Assembly: GCA_959605475.1 (NCBI GenBank)
Contig: CAUHFS010000049.1
Span: 1 to 14,904, forward strand
Reading direction: 5' to 3'
DNA: 14,904 nt
Source: an uncultured Collinsella sp.
GTDB lineage: Bacteria > Actinomycetota > Coriobacteriia > Coriobacteriales > Coriobacteriaceae
Part shown: positions 14,201 to 14,904 of the stretch, one piece after another
Layout of the letters: each line of letters starts with the position of its first letter
Numbering within the stretch: position 1 is the stretch's first letter
Translations under genes and position numbers: made by a program
Notes under the pieces: model-generated
The model's database searches: none
What the model was told of the DNA's origin: nothing
What the model saw: the letters and a program-made list of their open reading frames with translations, nothing else

Positions 14201-14648
14201 CGATACGAAAGAGATTGATCTTACAGACGACGCCGTCATCACGGGCATCCGTTTTGAATACGGTGCGGTAGCCGCCGACTTTACAACCAGAAGCGAGGCG
14301 GGCTCTTGGACCCGGGATGACCTTAAAGACGAGCACGACGATCTTGACGATGCCAAGGCGGCCCTTAACTCGGATGCCCGAGGCGCAGTCGTGCATATGC
14401 AGGCAACGTCGTCCTATACGCCCCAAACCGCACTTGCCAACAGCGCGCGCGTCGATCTTTGTCGCAACGGCGGTGGCGATAAACTCGAGGCGCATGATGA
14501 GGACCGCGTCATCCAACGATGCGCCCTGCCTCAGAACCTGCCGGCAACGGGGTCTGTTACCGTCGCCGCATGCATCACCGCACTCCTGACCTCGGGCGTT
14601 GCAGCCATATGGTTCGCTCGCCTTAGGTCAGCCACAAAGAGGCACTAG
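11217..14648 (+). CDS. LPxTG-anchored surface adhesin with thioester domain and six SpaA/Cna-B repeats
   Basis: 1143 residues. Signal peptide 1-36 (LLLLLFFLIGCLAPGSALA, cut before VDG). Residues about 40-205 form a TQXA-type thioester domain: Cys70 in SYCMNQ and Gln128 in ATQIAVWML should form the internal Cys-Gln bond that such adhesins use to attach covalently to host molecules. Six SpaA/Cna-B prealbumin-like repeats follow, each with an early Lys (216, 313, 417, 539, 647, 758) and a later Glu in a YxxxE(T/S)xAPxGY-like segment (273, 369, 494, 603, 713, 806), typical of spontaneous Lys-Asn/Asp isopeptide bonds. Residues about 838-1100 form a further domain without a family I recognise. The end is LPATG (1108-1112), a hydrophobic segment and ARLRSATKRH, a sortase sorting signal. 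AAGGAG lies 5 bases before the ATG. No sortase or other pilin gene is in view, so a house-keeping sortase is presumed. It is a lone plus-strand gene. Binding target unknown. Confidence 0.93.
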   Translation: MSNAPTHSVHSAIATGPLLLLLFFLIGCLAPGSALAVDGSDTLNFRTISDGCGPFGVGKYEAQDTSISYCMNQDCPGPSKPGGPWRTYNQGWTWLDDEFAAIVCHGYPSNTSFGGHNLSPDLARAATQIAVWMLKGTTHPDGTYSYTNSKGVARSGRFYENAEAVAAARWLYDSAKSGSIKAAPHRARRYHGPVSGEGRHQDMLYVLPAVSVSFQKQSSQADITAGNDTYRLGGATFDIFESVGDTRVGTIQMDENGRAQATPLPNTAYYLVETKAPAGYIPRSDRIAFTTQNSGEHVTVNEQPGTITLRIAKVDAATDAGTQVGASLAGAEFTCVSQSTPGWTRTLTTDENGRAILNDVPLGTFTIYESKAPEGYLISNDCWSYTVGAEQLGDTGIVELESRIPNIPIAFDLEISKFKDHGDNDESGLEQPAGGVVFEVVSNSSQQVVGTLTTNVYGFASTKDQPEAWFGIGKRPAGAHGAIPYDRAGYTVREVAETVPEGFKQAGEWTITAEQSTDGAELQYIIDNHALSTHLQIVKRDAQTGGTVPLAGFTFQLLDSHHEPVSQTCWYPAHNVMNTFTTDTAGAVTLPESLNPGTYYVHEASAKEPYLRGEDLEITIPADRNLTPVAVASFYDDAATGSIEIIKTDAVDGRALAGATFDIRADGDIVRTDGSIVALDGETVATVTTDERGHARVDHLSLGCGTATYEVVETQAPEGYLLNPTPHTVKLSYADQQTPVIEVHLDVSNDYTKIDISKVDACGGQEVTGAELVLCDSNGNEIDSWTSSDKPHHIEHLSPGTYTLRETMSPRTYDLAEEITFEVKATGEVQTMAMKDAPIEIRGSVDKRQEIAQPVVSKLVANGDGKNRAKARANTPGAFSYTIDAKNESSTWVDELTITDDLECAKDGAAKLVAVETPIAVGDLNGLCNVWYRTSPAGTGDTGKQVNATLDDGHRNPWLETEEVAKLLGDDVRLVDYDGWHLWKADIPTDKSVTLDTKEIDLTDDAVITGIRFEYGAVAADFTTRSEAGSWTRDDLKDEHDDLDDAKAALNSDARGAVVHMQATSSYTPQTALANSARVDLCRNGGGDKLEAHDEDRVIQRCALPQNLPATGSVTVAACITALLTSGVAAIWFARLRSATKRH

Positions 14649-14655
14649 CACGATG

Positions 14656-14690
14656 AAAAAGCGGGCGAGCCAGTCTCCCGGCTCGCCCGC
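14656..14690 (-). terminator. Terminator of the right-edge minus-strand gene
   Basis: GCGGGCGAGCC (14661-14671) and GGCTCGCCCGC (14680-14690) pair perfectly. The minus strand continues into TTTTT (14660-14656); the plus strand has no T-run, so it chiefly serves the leftward gene. As it also lies 12 bases after the adhesin stop, the hairpin may protect that mRNA's 3' end. Confidence 0.82.
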
Positions 14691-14713
14691 CTTGGGCATA
14701 AACGATGAATCGG

Positions 14714-14904
14714 CTATTCAGCAGATGACGAACCGCCATCAATGGCTGCCTGATCGGACTCGGAAATACCGTCGGCACCCAAACTTTGCTCTTGCTCCAC
14801 CTCTTCGTTCATTGCTGTCTCGGGCGTCGAGCCCTTAACGCCAACGACATACGCGGCCCCAAAACCCAATGCGATAGCGATCAGGGTCAAGATCAAATAG
14901 ATGG
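14714..14904 (-). CDS. C-terminal part of an unidentified membrane protein (runs off the window)
   Basis: The minus-strand frame is open from the right edge to a TAG at 14716-14714, giving 63 codons. It has one hydrophobic segment (IYLILTLIAIALGFGAAYVVGV) and then an acidic Ser/Glu-rich tail (NEEVEQEQSLGADGISESDQ) ending GGSSSAE. A TTG at 14896 could serve as a start, but no ribosome binding site can be judged and the frame continues past it, so I treat the gene as incomplete. A strong terminator follows. It converges on the adhesin gene. No family recognised. Confidence 0.6.
   Translation of the reverse strand, partial: IYLILTLIAIALGFGAAYVVGVKGSTPETAMNEEVEQEQSLGADGISESDQAAIDGGSSSAE

Overview
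The window looks like chromosome from a gut actinobacterium of the class Coriobacteriia, most likely Collinsella or a close relative. This rests on the fairly high GC content, the mix of protein families (TSCPD-domain protein, Tat lipoprotein, thioester/SpaA-type LPxTG adhesin), GTG starts, strong AGGAG-type ribosome binding sites and CCA-encoding tRNA genes. The genus is an inference from overall character, not from a marker gene.

Nearly everything is on the minus strand. From left to right: an uncertain partial reading frame (1-177); a gene-poor stretch (178-644) holding a tRNA-tail-like module; a TraX-family membrane protein (645-1442); a hairpin-rich cassette with a broken tRNA-Lys 3' end; tRNA-Lys(TTT) with promoter and terminator; an M29 aminopeptidase; a two-helix membrane protein directly abutting purC (SAICAR synthetase); a two-component system (OmpR-type regulator, then HAMP histidine kinase); a Tat-exported lipoprotein overlapping a TSCPD-domain gene by one base (TAATG); a frameshifted, truncated remnant of a family-3 solute-binding protein; purB (adenylosuccinate lyase) with its own terminator; a second hairpin cassette with a broken tRNA-Gly 3' end; and tRNA-Gly(CCC).

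The only large plus-strand gene is an 1143-residue surface adhesin (11217-14648). It has a signal peptide, an N-terminal Cys/TQIA thioester domain, six SpaA/Cna-B repeats with Lys and Glu positions typical of isopeptide bonds, a large C-terminal domain I do not recognise, and an LPATG sorting signal. No sortase is in the window. A convergent membrane-protein gene runs off the right edge.

purC and purB supply steps 8 and 2/final-branch lyase reactions of purine synthesis but are about 4.5 kb apart and in separate transcription units. The most unusual DNA-level signal is that two unrelated tRNA loci (Lys and Gly) have the same layout beyond the tRNA 3' end: terminator, a T-arm-like palindrome, an array of short perfect hairpins, then a second broken copy of that same tRNA's 3' end. 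A related T-arm/terminator module also lies on the far side of the traX-like gene.
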